NCBI GenBank assembly: GCA_920105625.2
Contig: OV050030.1
Location: forward strand, 410,207,034-410,271,033
Direction of reading: 5' to 3'
Length of the DNA: 64,000 nucleotides
Source of the DNA: Clusia tigrina
Lineage: Eukaryota; Arthropoda; Insecta; Diptera; Clusiidae
Shown here in pieces: positions 45,067 through 59,251 of this stretch (position 1 is the stretch's first letter; each line of letters begins with the position of its first letter). The position numbers and the translations under genes were made by a program. Below the pieces are notes generated by a model, which saw only the letters and a program-made list of their open reading frames with translations, did not search any database and was not told where the DNA came from.

Positions 45067-47974
45067 AGTGATTTTATTCATGTCTCTATATTCAATCAAA
45101 ATATTCTTTCTGATATTTTAGCCCACTTATATTTTGAGGAATCAAGGAATCAAAACTACTCTTTTTTCTGAAGTAGTTCTTTCAAGTAAGATTCACTTTG
45201 CATGATACACATTTAACTAAGTAATGAAAATCTTAGAAAGCCTTAAATGCAAAATAATCTGCTTTAAGTTGATGATGTATCCGTACACTTGATTAAGCTA
45301 TTAAAACACTCTTGAAGGAGAGGGTGGAGGTTATTTGTAATGATTTTCCGTATCTTATTACAATCATTAATAGGGTGTTATTAAGTTCAGTACTGAGCTG
45401 CTTGTAGTTCTCTACCAAGCCGATATACCCACTTTAGTAGAACAGTCAAGAGAGGAGTGTGGCCAGCTATACACCAAAGTCCTACGTAATAGGTTTCTTT
45501 AATATAAACAAAGATTGAGAGAAAAGTCTTCGCTGCTGTAAAAGAAATAATCGACTCCTTTTTCCGACCTAGTTCAATTACTTTGATTCATTTTTAGTAT
45601 CAGATTTGTTTACTTTTATTAGTTAGCTATATACATGACAACATAACGGCGTATAAGGATAGAAGAATTCAGTACGATCTCCAAATAAAAATCAGCCATA
45701 AAGGGTGATTTTGTCAACTATGAGAACTTTTTACTCGAACAGAATTTATGAAAGTTTGGCTATGAAAATGTACTGAAAGTAACAGAGTAATATATTGACG
45801 GCATTGGTCACAACAAATTATTTTGTTCTTATTGTAGAAATGAGCATTCCAACCCAAAAAGAACTTTTCTATTATGGAAAATATAATTTACGAATCTTTG
45901 TCTCATCATACTGATATGTATATTTCAACATTTATCGTTTATAGTGGATTCATCCCGCCAGTGTCACTTTGCTGCCTTCCGGAAAATATCCTTGCAAAAT
46001 GCTATGTATGCACGCCAGTTGTGAAAAATCTGTAAATTGTGGGAGCGGCAATTCCATCTTGTTGATCATTTCTTGACCATATGTAATTACTATAAAATTT
46101 GATCACTTGAACTGAGGCCTCGAGAGTTGTTAAGTGTAATTGGTGGTGATAAAGAGCCAGATATCTGTAAAAGATAAATAAACAAAAGATAACTAAACAA
46201 ATCATTGGGGAGATGATTGGCGCCTTGTCCTGTGAAAGGAACTATTGTGTAAAGCACTTCATCCACATTCAGAGAGTGACTAGGAAATTCATCAAAGAAT
46301 CATTTCTCCGGTCGAATTGTTGGGAATAAAACTCAAATGTATCGAAATAAATGCTGCAATAGTGCAAAATTTGAGTATAACACATAACACTCACTGTACA
46401 CTGTATGGGTACAAAATTAATCCGCCCGTCTCCTCTCCCATTTTCGCCCCCATTTCCTTCTACCACCAACACCCGTGAACGCACTATCGTCCATTTCCTC
46501 AGATACCGCGTGCGCTTCTTAGCTACTATTTCCGTTTTGTGTTGCATCACCGTGTGCTGGCTTCGCACACTTACCGCAACGCATTTTGGAAGGGGCAAAA
46601 TTGTGGCTTGTACGGGTTTCTGGGCATCTGAAAAGAAAAGAAAATAAAAATAAATAGAAACAAATGAGAGGAAATGTACACGCGCGATAAAATTCTTTAA
46701 TGTGCTACGGTTGCATTTGCTGCAAGTGTAATCCAGCAGAAGTGAGCGGGTTACCCCACTACCCACCTCCACCATCGGCATGCTCATTGCTTTTTGCGCA
46801 TATTTGATTTCACTTTGTTAATCCTTTCTATTGTTTGTCCATTTTTATTGTGTGCTCGCTCTCTTCCTCTCGCTTTGTGCACTTTTTTTTCATCGGCATC
46901 ATTGTTTGTTTTTTTACCTTCTCGCTTTGCTGCAGCAACGGAGCAGCAATGTAGCAAAATATTGCTTCCGGCTCTTGTTTTCATGAATTACGAAAATAAA
47001 TTTCACATTCAATCGAGCGTATAAAAGAATTCTGCCGGATTACCAGGCGGAGGCTATCTACCATGCGTTGAATTGCAAACTACGCCGGAAGGTGTTAAAA
47101 CATGTATCACTTTGGTGTGTGGCTCTTTGAGTTAGTGTTAGCGTTGGTGTTGATATTTGTGTTGGTGTTTATATTTGTATTTTACTTGTACTCCTATTTG
47201 TGTTTAGTGCATAACCCGAGGATTCTTTGATTTTCAATGTTGCTTAATCTGAAGATGTATTGTAATTGAAAGTTTATTATTTTGACACTGGAATCATGCA
47301 AGAGGCCACATCAATTTAAGCACATTTGTATTCATGCCAATTACAAATCTTCTTTTGGAAAAGTTCGGTGGCTTACAATAATAATCGACCCACTTAACAT
47401 TGAACATGTGCAAGAGAGCAAGTGAAATTGGGTTGAAGTAGATGGGGCTCCTTTGAGACAAAGGATCTACTGAGATTTGTTCACAGATTAAGTAAATTAA
47501 AAGAATAGGAAAAATAATGGAACATCAAATATAGTACATCATCACGTTTATCCAGAGGATAGGACTCAAAGATGTACTTGGAACATCAGATGGGGGCACA
47601 ATAAATCGAAAAGTCGCGGTGCTTTAAATCGGCACAATTATAATAATTAATAAATATAGTACATCGGATGTCTTATGAACTGTCATGTTGTTCAGAGAAC
47701 AACAAAAAAAGGGGAGGTGCTGTCCTCGTAGTTTCTCATAATCGTAACTTAATTGAAGTAAACTCCATTGCAATTTGACTGTGACAACAACTTCCTTTCC
47801 ATGAACTCGTATTTTCAAATTAACCGGATACTATAAACGTTTCGAGACTTGTAATTTTGATACATTTTCAATAATTTAAATCACTTGAAAACGAATGTTG
47901 AAGAGCAGATATTCACAGTTTGCAAAAAGTAGGATAATATCAGAGATAGTGGCCGACTGTTTCTTCCAATTCAT
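45067..47974. other. Intergenic, nothing recognised
   Basis: About 2.9 kb without a supportable gene. The overlapping frames at 46269-47024 are on opposite strands and have no motif. A lone TATAAAAG at 47020 has no gene attached. Confidence 0.5.
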
Positions 47975-50900
47975 TACACCTTCATCATCATCATAATTGG
48001 CGTACAACCATTTCTGGTCCTCTTGAACTTGGTCCTTCCAACGTAGTGGTGGTCTCCCCCTCCTGCGTCAGCCACCCGGCGGCATCGATTCAAATACTTT
48101 TTTCGCCGGAGCACTTTCATCCATTCGCACAACATGTCCCAGCCAGCGCAGCCGCTGTGTTTTAATGCGCTGAACTATATCAATGTCGGCGTACAGCTCA
48201 TACAGCTCGTTGTTCCATCTGATTCGATACTCTCCGCAGACGCATATAGGACCATAGATCCTTCGAAGAATTTTTCTCTCGAACGCCCCCAAAGCTCGCT
48301 CATCGTTGTTTGTCATCGTCCAGGTTTCGGCACCATAAAGCAGGACGGGAAGGATGAGGGCTTTGTAGAGCGTAATTTTTGTTCATCGAGAGAGGGCTCT
48401 GCTTCTCAATTGCCTACTGAGCCCAAAGTAACACCTGTTAGCAAGAGTGATTCTTCGCTTGATCTCCTTGCTGACATCGTTCGTGGTGTTGATGCTGGTT
48501 CCCAGATAAACGAAATCCTTCACAACTTCAAAGTTGTAGTCGCCAACAGTGACGTGGTGTCCAAGACGCTGAGACTCTTTGTGTGTTGACACCAAGTACT
48601 TCGTTTTGTCCTCGTTCACCGCTAAAACCCACACGCCTCGCTTCTCTCTCCAAGCCGGAAAATGCAGCACTCACGGCGCTTATGGCCAATGATGTCAATA
48701 TCATCAGCATACGCCAGTAACATGACAGTCTTGTGGAAGATAGTGCCTGTGCGATTTAGACCTGCTGCACGTACGATTTTTTCCAACATTAGATTGAAGA
48801 AAACACACGATAAGGAGTCACCTTGTCTGAATCCTCGCTCAGTAACAAACGACTCGGACAAGTCATTACCGATTTTAACTGAGCCAGTGGTGGTGCTTAG
48901 CGTCATTTTGCACAACCGAATTAGCTTAGCAGGGACGCCAAATTCAGACATAGCGGCGTATAGTTGACTCCTTACGGTGCTGTCGAATGCGGCTTTGAAA
49001 TCGACGAAAAGGTGGTGTATGTCAATCTGCTTCTCTAGGGTTTTCTCCAGGATTTGGCGTAGTGTGAACATTTGGTCAATGGTGCCTTTACCAGGTCTGA
49101 AGCCACACTGATAAGGCCCAATCAGTTCATTGGCGATGGGCTTCAGCCTTTCACAGAGTACGCACGACAGGACCTTATATGCGATGTTCAGAAGGCTGAT
49201 CCCGCGGTAGTTGGCACAGATTGCCGGATCACCCTTCTTGTGGATTGGGCAGAGCACACTTAAGTTCCAGTTGCAAGCATGCATTCCTCCGACCATATTT
49301 TGCAGATGAGCTGGTGCATGCGTTTCGTGAGCTCATCGCCGCCAGGCTTGAATAGCTCCGCTGGTATACCATCAGCTCCGGCGGCTTTGTTGTTTTTGAG
49401 CCGCCTAATAACTAGCAAGACCTCGTCATAGTCGGGGTGCGCTACTTCATGTTCGTCGTCAGCAACTGTGGGGTCGGGTTCATCTTCATTGCTATCATTA
49501 GCGCTGTCGCCATTCAGCAGTTTCGAGAAGTGTTCCCTCCATAACGTGAGTACGCTCTGGACATCTGTCACTAAATTCCCGTTTTCGTCTTTGCAGGAAT
49601 TGGAATTGGCGTTCGTAGAATTTTCGAGCCATATTCCTTCTGCCAAACATCTCGATTTCCTCGCATTCTCTCTTTTCGGCTTCTCGTTTCTTGCGCCTAA
49701 AAAGACGCTTCTCTTCCCTTCTCGTCTCTCGATATCGCTCCTTAGCAGCTCGCGTTGCAGCCGATCGCAGGATGAGTTGGTATGCTGCGTCTTTCTCTGC
49801 AGCTGCGTTGCGACACTCTTCGTCATACCAGCTGTTTTTCTTCGGGCGGTGATAGCCAATCACCTCTTCAGCAGCCGTGCGCATGGAGTGGGATATAAGC
49901 GACCACTGCGCGCAAATATCGAGATCAGGGAGAGAATCCGTCAGCATATTCGAGAGCCGAGAAGCAAATGCAGTAGCTGTCTGTAGCGATTGTAGCTTTC
50001 CGACGTCAAGCTTCCTCTGCGAATTAAAGCGAACGTTTTTTGCCGCGCTGAGGCGAGTGCGAACCTTAGCTACAACAAGGTAGTGGTCCGAGTCAATGTT
50101 GGCACCTCGAATTGTACGTACGTCTAACACGCTGGATGCATGCCTGCCGTCGATGACAACGTGATCAATTTGGTTCCTGGTTTTATGATCAGGGGACAGC
50201 CAGGTGGCTTTATGAATATCGGGATGCTGGAATCTAGTACTACTAACTACCATGTTCCGTGCTGCGGCGAAGTCGATCAGCCTCAAACCGTTTTCTGATG
50301 ACTGCTCGTGGAGGCTGAACTTACCGACGGTTGGTTCAAAAATGCCTTCTTTTCCCACCTTGGCGTTGAAGTCACCTAGCACAATTTTTACATCGTGGCG
50401 GGCGAATCGATCGCAGGTTTTTTCTAGTTGATCGTAGAAGGCATCCTTGGTTTTTTCGTCTTTCTCATCCGTCGGAGCATGTGCGCAGATTAGGCTGATG
50501 TTAAAGTATTTTGCCTTAATGCGGAGTGTGGCAAGCCTGTCGTCGACTGGGGTAAATCCCAGGACTTCATCTCGCAGTCGTTTGCTTACCACAAAACCTA
50601 CACCGAGTCTGCGCTTCGTCGCATGGCAGCTGTAGTAGATGTCACATGTAGCTTTTTTTGAGCGTCCATGTCCCGTCCATCGCATTTCGTGGAGTGCGGT
50701 GACGTCAATTTATATTTTTCAAGGACGTCAACTAGCTGGATAGAGGCACCTTCCTTATTAAGGGACCGGACATTCCAGGTGCATATCCTTAAATCGTGTT
50801 CCTTATAACGTTTGCGGGGGTTGTCGTCAACAGTTGTGGGGTATTTCATCCGAGGCTTCAATCTTATATTCACTGGATTATTTGTTTTTTATGTGGCGGG

Positions 50901-51245
50901 TTCCAAACCCAGCGCACAACCCTAAGCTAGGGATTTTTTGTTTGGTAGTGGTAACCCACTTCGGGGGTATGGGCGCTGCCGTTGGTACATATAGTACTCC
51001 TCCGCCACCGTTCCTACATGCGAGACCCCACCTGGCCTCGCACACTTTGATGAATCCTTAAACCGAATATGTCAGAGTGGCCTCACCAAAGCTCCCTCTC
51101 TCGTTGGCCCTGACCAAGGATCCGACATGGGTTGGTTATCACATCTACACCTAGGTTGCTCAGGTTACCAGGGTGCACCACGTGGAGGTGAGAGTAGGAA
51201 GATTGAAGAGACATGAGCCGTTAGTAGCAGGAAACCCTAAAGTGA
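47975..51245 (-). pseudogene. Near full-length RTE-type non-LTR retrotransposon, broken
   Basis: On minus, a 5' region of about 370 bp precedes an endonuclease domain: LRICTWNVRSLN, then KYFNISLICAHAPTDEKDE, KIVLGDFNAKVG, NQIDHVVIDGRH and the terminal SDHYLVVAKVRTRL. The reverse transcriptase follows: NYRGISLLNIAYKVLS, GFRPGKGTIDQ, FVDFKAAFDS, FRQGDSLSCVFFN and LLAYADDIDIIG (YADD intact), then FVYLGTSI and LRWLGHVVRM. The 3' end is ATGATGATGATGAAGG-like. It is an RTE/BovB-type element with no RNase H. At least four frame changes (near 50,650, 49,270, 48,660 and 48,370) and a TGA near 48,070 show it is dead. The length of about 3.3 kb is normal for the clade. Confidence 0.9.
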
Positions 51246-53891
<2,646 letters not shown>

Positions 53892-53905
53892 GAGTTTATA
53901 TCTAT

Positions 53906-54304
53906 ACGATGTGTGATCAAAAAATAACCGTTATTTTCATATTTTCGTGAGTTACGTATGTTCGATGTTCGCATTTTTTTTTATGTTGGTACACATGTCT
54001 GTTATATATGTTGGCAATACCAAACATTTTGGATTGTCAGTTTGTTTTTGACAGATAAAAAGGACATTTGAAATGTTGTCTACTATGAGCAGAACACAAG
54101 TTCAATTGTGGTATAACTGGTTTAAGGAAGGCCGAGAAGATGTCAATGACAATGCTCGTCCTGGTCGCCCGAGCACGTCAACAACCGATGAAAACATTGG
54201 CGCAGTGAAGAAAATGATTTTGTATAATCGTCGAATCACTATCAGAGAGGTTGGTGATGATGTTGGCATATCGTTCGGCTCATGCCAAGCAATTTTTATA
54301 TATA
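53906..54304 (+). pseudogene. 5' half of a mariner, cut by an errantivirus
   Basis: After TA at 53904-53905 the sequence CGATGTGTGATCAAAAAATA resembles a mariner terminal repeat. Translation gives MSRTQVQLWYNWFKEGREDV, RPGRPSTSTTDENIGAV and RRITIREVGDDVGIS, the N-terminal DNA-binding region of a mariner transposase. It stops where the LTR at 54305 begins. The catalytic half and the right terminus are missing. Confidence 0.8.
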
Positions 54305-54535
54305 AGTTATCGTCAGATTCCCAGTTATCGTCAGATTCTCAGCGATTCCCATAAATCGTGGGAACACATATGTGCTGACGCTGAAAAATGAACATCTAGC
54401 GACTGCAACAGCACCCACGCAAAGTTGGATAAACATAAGCATTGGACAGCGCAGACGGTATAACTAAGTTAGAAGTAAGATTTTTGGGATGTTACTGTCA
54501 GTTTAAGTTTGAGTTTCAATAAAGAACGAACTAAT
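54305..54535 (+). repeat. 5' LTR of the second errantivirus
   Basis: Begins AGTTATCG after TATA and ends near AACTAATT, just before the primer site; AATAAAG at 54519 is the poly(A) signal. Its first 18 bp (AGTTATCGTCAGATTCCC) are tandemly duplicated. The end is set by the primer site, as there is no second LTR to compare. Confidence 0.7.
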
Positions 54536-54558
54536 TGGCGCCCAACGTCGGGCTCGAA
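54536..54558 (+). promoter_or_regulatory. tRNA-Lys primer binding site
   Basis: TGGCGCCCAACGT followed by CGGGCTCGAA matches the complement of insect tRNA-Lys(CTT) over about 23 nt with one mismatch. Confidence 0.85.
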
Positions 54559-54900
54559 TATTGTAAACGTTACCAACAACATTAAATATTAAATTATAAT
54601 CAACATAAAAATTATTTGAAAATAAATTATCAATCAACATATTGGGAAGAATATTTTCAACATTCAACATACTGTGAAGAAATTGCCGAGCAACATACTG
54701 GAAGAAGATTTATAAAACAAAAAAATATTAACCAACAAATAGAAATGTAAGTGATGTGCTCATGCTTTCAGTGTAATAATACAAATTTTTTTTAAAGTTT
54801 TTAATAATGCTTGAAGTAAATTTTAATAAATTTAAGTAATTGAAATATTTTTTTTTTTTTTTTTAATTAATTAAGAAAATTTTAACCCTTTTTTTGCCTA

Positions 54901-56180
54901 TGAGTGACGAAGATTTGGAATCTATTTTTGGGAGATTGACACTTTGTGCAAATAATTTAAATAATAAAAGCGATATGAATGCTGAGCAATTAGGTAGTGT
55001 TATCCAGTCTGCAGTGTCGGTAGCACTACGCGAACAGAAAAAAGAATTTGAATTACAAATTGAAAATTTAGGGAAACAAATCTCACAAGTAAACTCAGTG
55101 ACCCCGGTGGAAACTTTTACTGAGGCTCGCATTGTAGCTAGCATAAAATGCGAGGAGTCACTGGATGTGGTAAAGTCGTTGCCCGAGTTCGATGGGCAAC
55201 AAAATAATTATGTTTCTTGGCGTCAAGCGGCACACACGGCCTATAGGCTTTTTCAAGATTTCGATGGTAGTTCAAAGCACTACCAAGCTTTGAGTATAAT
55301 TAGAAATAAAATAAGAGGCCCTGCTGACGGGGTGTTAGCATCATTTGGCACTGTGTTAAATTTTAAGTGTGTTAAATTTTAAGGCAATAATTGCACGTCT
55401 AGATTTTACTTACTCGGACAAACGTCCGATTTATATTATTGAACAAGAGATGTCTACTCTACAACAAGGTAACTTATCTGTCTTAAAGTTCTTTGATGAA
55501 GTAGATAAAAAGCTTACTTTGTTAACAAATAAAACTGTCATGACATATGACCGTAGTTTAGCCTGGACAATAAACGAAAAATACAGAGCTGATGCTCTTC
55601 GCGTTTTTATCTCAGGTTTAAAAAAACCACTCTGCGACATCTTGTTTGCTTCTCGGCCTAATGATTTACCATCAGCACTTGCGTTGGCGCAAGAAGTTGA
55701 TTCAAATCAAGCGCGATACTTATTTGCGACAACCTTCGCGAACAGAAGCGAAAACTTTTTCCGACCAAATTTGGGTGGCAAGCCTAATAACTCTTTTCAA
55801 CAAAAAAATCCCCATTATATTAAACAGTTTATCCCACCAAATAGTGGAAACAATCAGTTCCGACAAGGAAAAAATTTTGGTGGTTTCCGTCAAGAGTGGA
55901 TCCAACTTCGTCTCGCTGGAGACAACCCACGAATTACACTAATTTCCAGAATAATTGGCAACGATTTCCAATATATAATCAAATTCAAAAGCGACAAATG
56001 CCCTCGGATCGGCATACTGGACCGAAGTTTCAAAGAATAAATCATTTAGGTCAATCAGAGTATTTATTTCAGCAAAATTATAACAATGAAGCGCAAAGCG
56101 AAGTTTCAAATATTGGGGAGGAAAATCAGGTTAATTTTTTAGAGAAAAGTCAGCTCTCCCGTGGATCAGCAGAACCATAG
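54901..56180 (+). pseudogene. gag: Errantivirus gag, frameshifted
   Basis: The start MSDEDLESIFGRLTL at 54901 is followed by capsid-type blocks YVSWRQAAHTAYRLF and ALSIIRNKIRGPADG, equivalent to those of the intact element. At about 55356-55387 a 16-bp tandem duplication shifts the frame and brings a stop. The second segment (DFTYSDKRPIYIIEQEM) runs to about 55890, where another frame change moves the Pro/Asn/Gln-rich tail (KFQRINHLGQSEYLF) into a third frame ending at 56180. The T TTT TTA heptamer at 56135-56141 is preserved near the end. It is not translatable as one protein. Confidence 0.85.
56135..56141 (+). promoter_or_regulatory. -1 frameshift heptamer T TTT TTA
   Basis: In the gag frame the sequence reads AAT TTT TTA GAG. 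A -1 slip at T TTT TTA enters the pol frame, open from here into LLVDTGAAKNY. It has the same heptamer and register as in the intact errantivirus. Confidence 0.75.
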
Positions 56181-59100
56181 GCAGAGAAAAAAGACAAATT
56201 AAACTATTAGTGGACACTGGAGCCGCTAAAAATTATATTAAAAAATTGGTGGAATTAAAAGGCATTACACCAGTGTCTACCCCTTTTATAGTGAAATCAA
56301 TTCATGGTTTCAATAAAATAAATGAAAAATGTAAAATTCATGTTTTGGGAATCGATTCAGAATTCTTCATTTTACCAAATTTAACAACTTTTGATGGAAT
56401 TATAGGGCTTGATCTTTTAACAAAGGTCAATGCTAAAATAGATCTTAAGAAAAAAATAATTAAGCATAACTCGGGAACAGAGGAAATTTTATTTTTAGAA
56501 TGCGAAAATGTGAATGCGCTTAACATTCAGAGGGAAGAAATTCCAGAAACAGTTAGAGAACAATTTATGAAAATTATCGAAATAGAAAAGAAAGCATTTG
56601 CTGATCCAAGAAAAATTCTTCCTTTTAACACAAACATCGTTGCTACAATTCGAACTTCAGACCAAGACCCGGTCTATTCTAAATTATACCCATACCCCAT
56701 GGGAGTAGCAAACTTTGTGAATGAAGAAATAAAACAACTTCTAATCGACGGAATAATTAGACCATCTAGATCCCCTTACAATAATCCAATATGGGTTGTT
56801 GATAAAAAAAGGCACTGACGAAAGTGGTAATAAAAAGAAACGGCTTGTTTTGGATTTTCGAAAGCTTAACGCTAAAACTATTGACGATAAATATCCCATT
56901 CCTAACGTTATGGTGATATTATCAAATATGGATCAAGCTCAATATTTTACAACACTCGATCTTAAATCAGGGTTTCATCAGATAGAACTGAAAGAGGGTG
57001 ACAGAGAAAAAACCGCATTTGCCGTAAATAATGGCAAATATGAGTTTTGCCGGTTGCCTTTTGGGCTCAAAAATGCTCCCAGCATTTTCCAAAGGGCAAT
57101 TGATGACGTTCTTAGGGAGAAAATTGGCAAAACCTGTCATGTCTATGTGGATGACGTCATTATTTTTTCAAAAACAAGGGAACAACATGTTCAAGATATT
57201 CAGTGGGTATTACGTGCCCTTTGTGATGCAAATATGAGAGTATCCATAGAAAAATCCATGTTTTTTAAAACAGAGGTCGAATATTTGGGTTTCTTAGTGT
57301 CGAGAAATGGTATAAGAACGTGCCCAGAAAAGATAGAAACAATTAAGAACTATCGACAACCCACTAATTTATTTTCCCTTAGGTCGTTTCTTGGGTTAGC
57401 AAGCTATTACAGATGATTTATTAAGGACTTTGCTAGTGTAGCAAGACCATTAACAAACTTACTCAAAGGTGATAATGGCAAAATTAAGGCAACACAGTCA
57501 AAAAGAATACAAATACAGTTCGATTCAAAACAAATTCACGCTTTCAACAAATTAAGAGAAATTCTCATTTCAGAGGATGTAATGTTAGCATACCCCAATT
57601 TTAATAAAGCATTTGATCTCACGACAGATGCCTCAGCCTACGGTTTAGGCGCAGTTCTCTCTCAAGAGGGAAAACCTATAACATTTATATCGAGAACTCT
57701 AAAAGACAGGGAGCTTGGCTTTGCGGCTAATGAAAAAGAATTACTGGCCATTGTATGGGCATTGAAAAATCTTCGGAACTATTTATATGGAGTAAAAAAT
57801 TTAAATATATTTACTGACCACCAGCCATTGACTTTCGCTGTGTCAGATAAAAACACTAATGCAAAAATTAAACGGTGGAAGGCCTTCATTGATGAACACA
57901 ATGCAAGGCTTCACTATAAGCCAGGGAAAGAGAACTGTGTAGCAGACGCTTTGTCACGTCATCATGTCAATGCATTAGAAGAAGATGCGACTTCAGACTG
58001 TGCAACCATACACAGCGAAGAATCTTTGACCTACACCATAGAATCCACTGATAAGCCAGTAAACTGTTATAGAAACCAAATAATAATTGCGGAGGATGAA
58101 TGTCCTTCAAAACGTACTTTGATAATGTTTGGAAAGAAAACCAGGCATATAATAACCATAGTAAATAAAAATAATTTATTGGAAATACTTCAGGATGTAG
58201 TAAATGTAGATGTTATGAACGCAATACACTGCGAATTACCTATTCTTGCCCATGTTCAACATAAGCTCATAGAAACATTCCCAGCAACCAAATTCCTTTA
58301 TGCAAAAAACTTTGTAATTGATGTAATTGATCAGGTTGAACAAAAAGAAATTATTGTAACTGAACATAACAGAGCCCATAGGGCTTACCAAGAAAATATC
58401 AAGCAAATATTAAATGACTATTTTTTCCCAAAAATGAGTAAACTTGCGAAGGAAGTTACACTTAACTGCAAAATATGCTCGACATCAAAATATAATAGAC
58501 ATCCAGTAAAACATCCAATTGCAGAAACTCCAATTCCTACTGATCTCGGTGAAATTCTGCACATCGACATTTATTCCACAGATTCTAAGCATTATTTAAC
58601 CTGTATTGATACATTTTCCAAGTTTGCAATAGTGCAACAAACCGAATCACGAACCATCGCCGATGTTAAACCGAAATTGCTTCAAATTCTGAATTTTTTT
58701 CCCAAGACAAAAATCATTTATTGCGATAACGAGCGTTCATTTAATTCAAATACAATAAAATCAATGCTTTCTAACTATTTTAATATTGAAGTTGCAAATT
58801 CTCCACCACTCCATAGCACATCCAATGGACAAGTGGAGCGATTTCATAGTACTTTAGCAGAGATAGCTCGATGCTTAAAAGCTGAAAAACAAATTGAAGA
58901 CACTACTGAATTGATTCTTCTAGCTACAATAGAATATAACAAAACAATACATTCTGTTACCTATAAAACTCCGCTTAGCATTTTTCATTCCACAACTCCA
59001 TTCCACTATAATGAAGTGACAGATCACTTAAAAAGAGCTCAGCAGCATATGCTTCACCATCATAATAAGGAAAGATCCCCAAAATCATATAACGTAGGTG

Positions 59101-59194
59101 ACAAGGTTCTTGTCAAATCAAATAAAAGGTTAGGCAACAAATTAACACCACTATATTCAGAACAAATTGTAGAAAAAGATATGGGCACGACTGT

Positions 59195-59195
<1 letters not shown>
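56142..59195 (+). pseudogene. pol: Errantivirus pol, broken and 3'-truncated
   Basis: Protease VDTGAAKNY; RT KLYPYPMGVANFVNEEIKQL, RLVLDFRKLNAKT and the catalytic YVDD; RNase H TTDASAYGLGAVLS, ANEKELLAIVWAL and FTDHQPLT; integrase HNRAHRAYQENIKQIL with CKICSTSKYNRHP, HIDIYSTDS, YCDNERSF and NGQVERFHST. Breaks: a frameshift at a run of seven A near 56808, and an in-frame TGA at 57414-57416 in the connection region (SYYR then FIKD). Integrase then reads through to TTVF, where it enters the (TA)n tract at 59196, about 20 codons before the end expected from the intact element. Confidence 0.9.

Positions 59196-59248
<53 letters not shown>
59196..59248. repeat. (TA)n tract at the errantivirus breakpoint
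   Basis: About 26 TA units replace the end of integrase, env and the 3' LTR. The sequence beyond (from GTGACCTTCTCCG) is unrelated to the element or to the interrupted mariner. Confidence 0.95.

Positions 59249-59251
<3 letters not shown>

Larger units (their letters stand above)
54305..59195 (+). mobile_element. Second errantivirus, 3'-truncated and broken
   Basis: Plus-strand gypsy-group provirus with 5' LTR, tRNA-Lys primer site, gag and pol. It inserted at TATA within the mariner. It ends in the last codons of integrase at a (TA)n tract, so env and the 3' LTR are absent. Gag and pol carry several frameshifts and a nonsense codon. It is clearly related to, but divergent from, the intact errantivirus at 12.6-20.3 kb. 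Confidence 0.9.

Noticed and set aside
47011..47060. TATAAAAG promoter candidate
   Set aside because: No gene, initiator pair or transcript feature follows that I can support.
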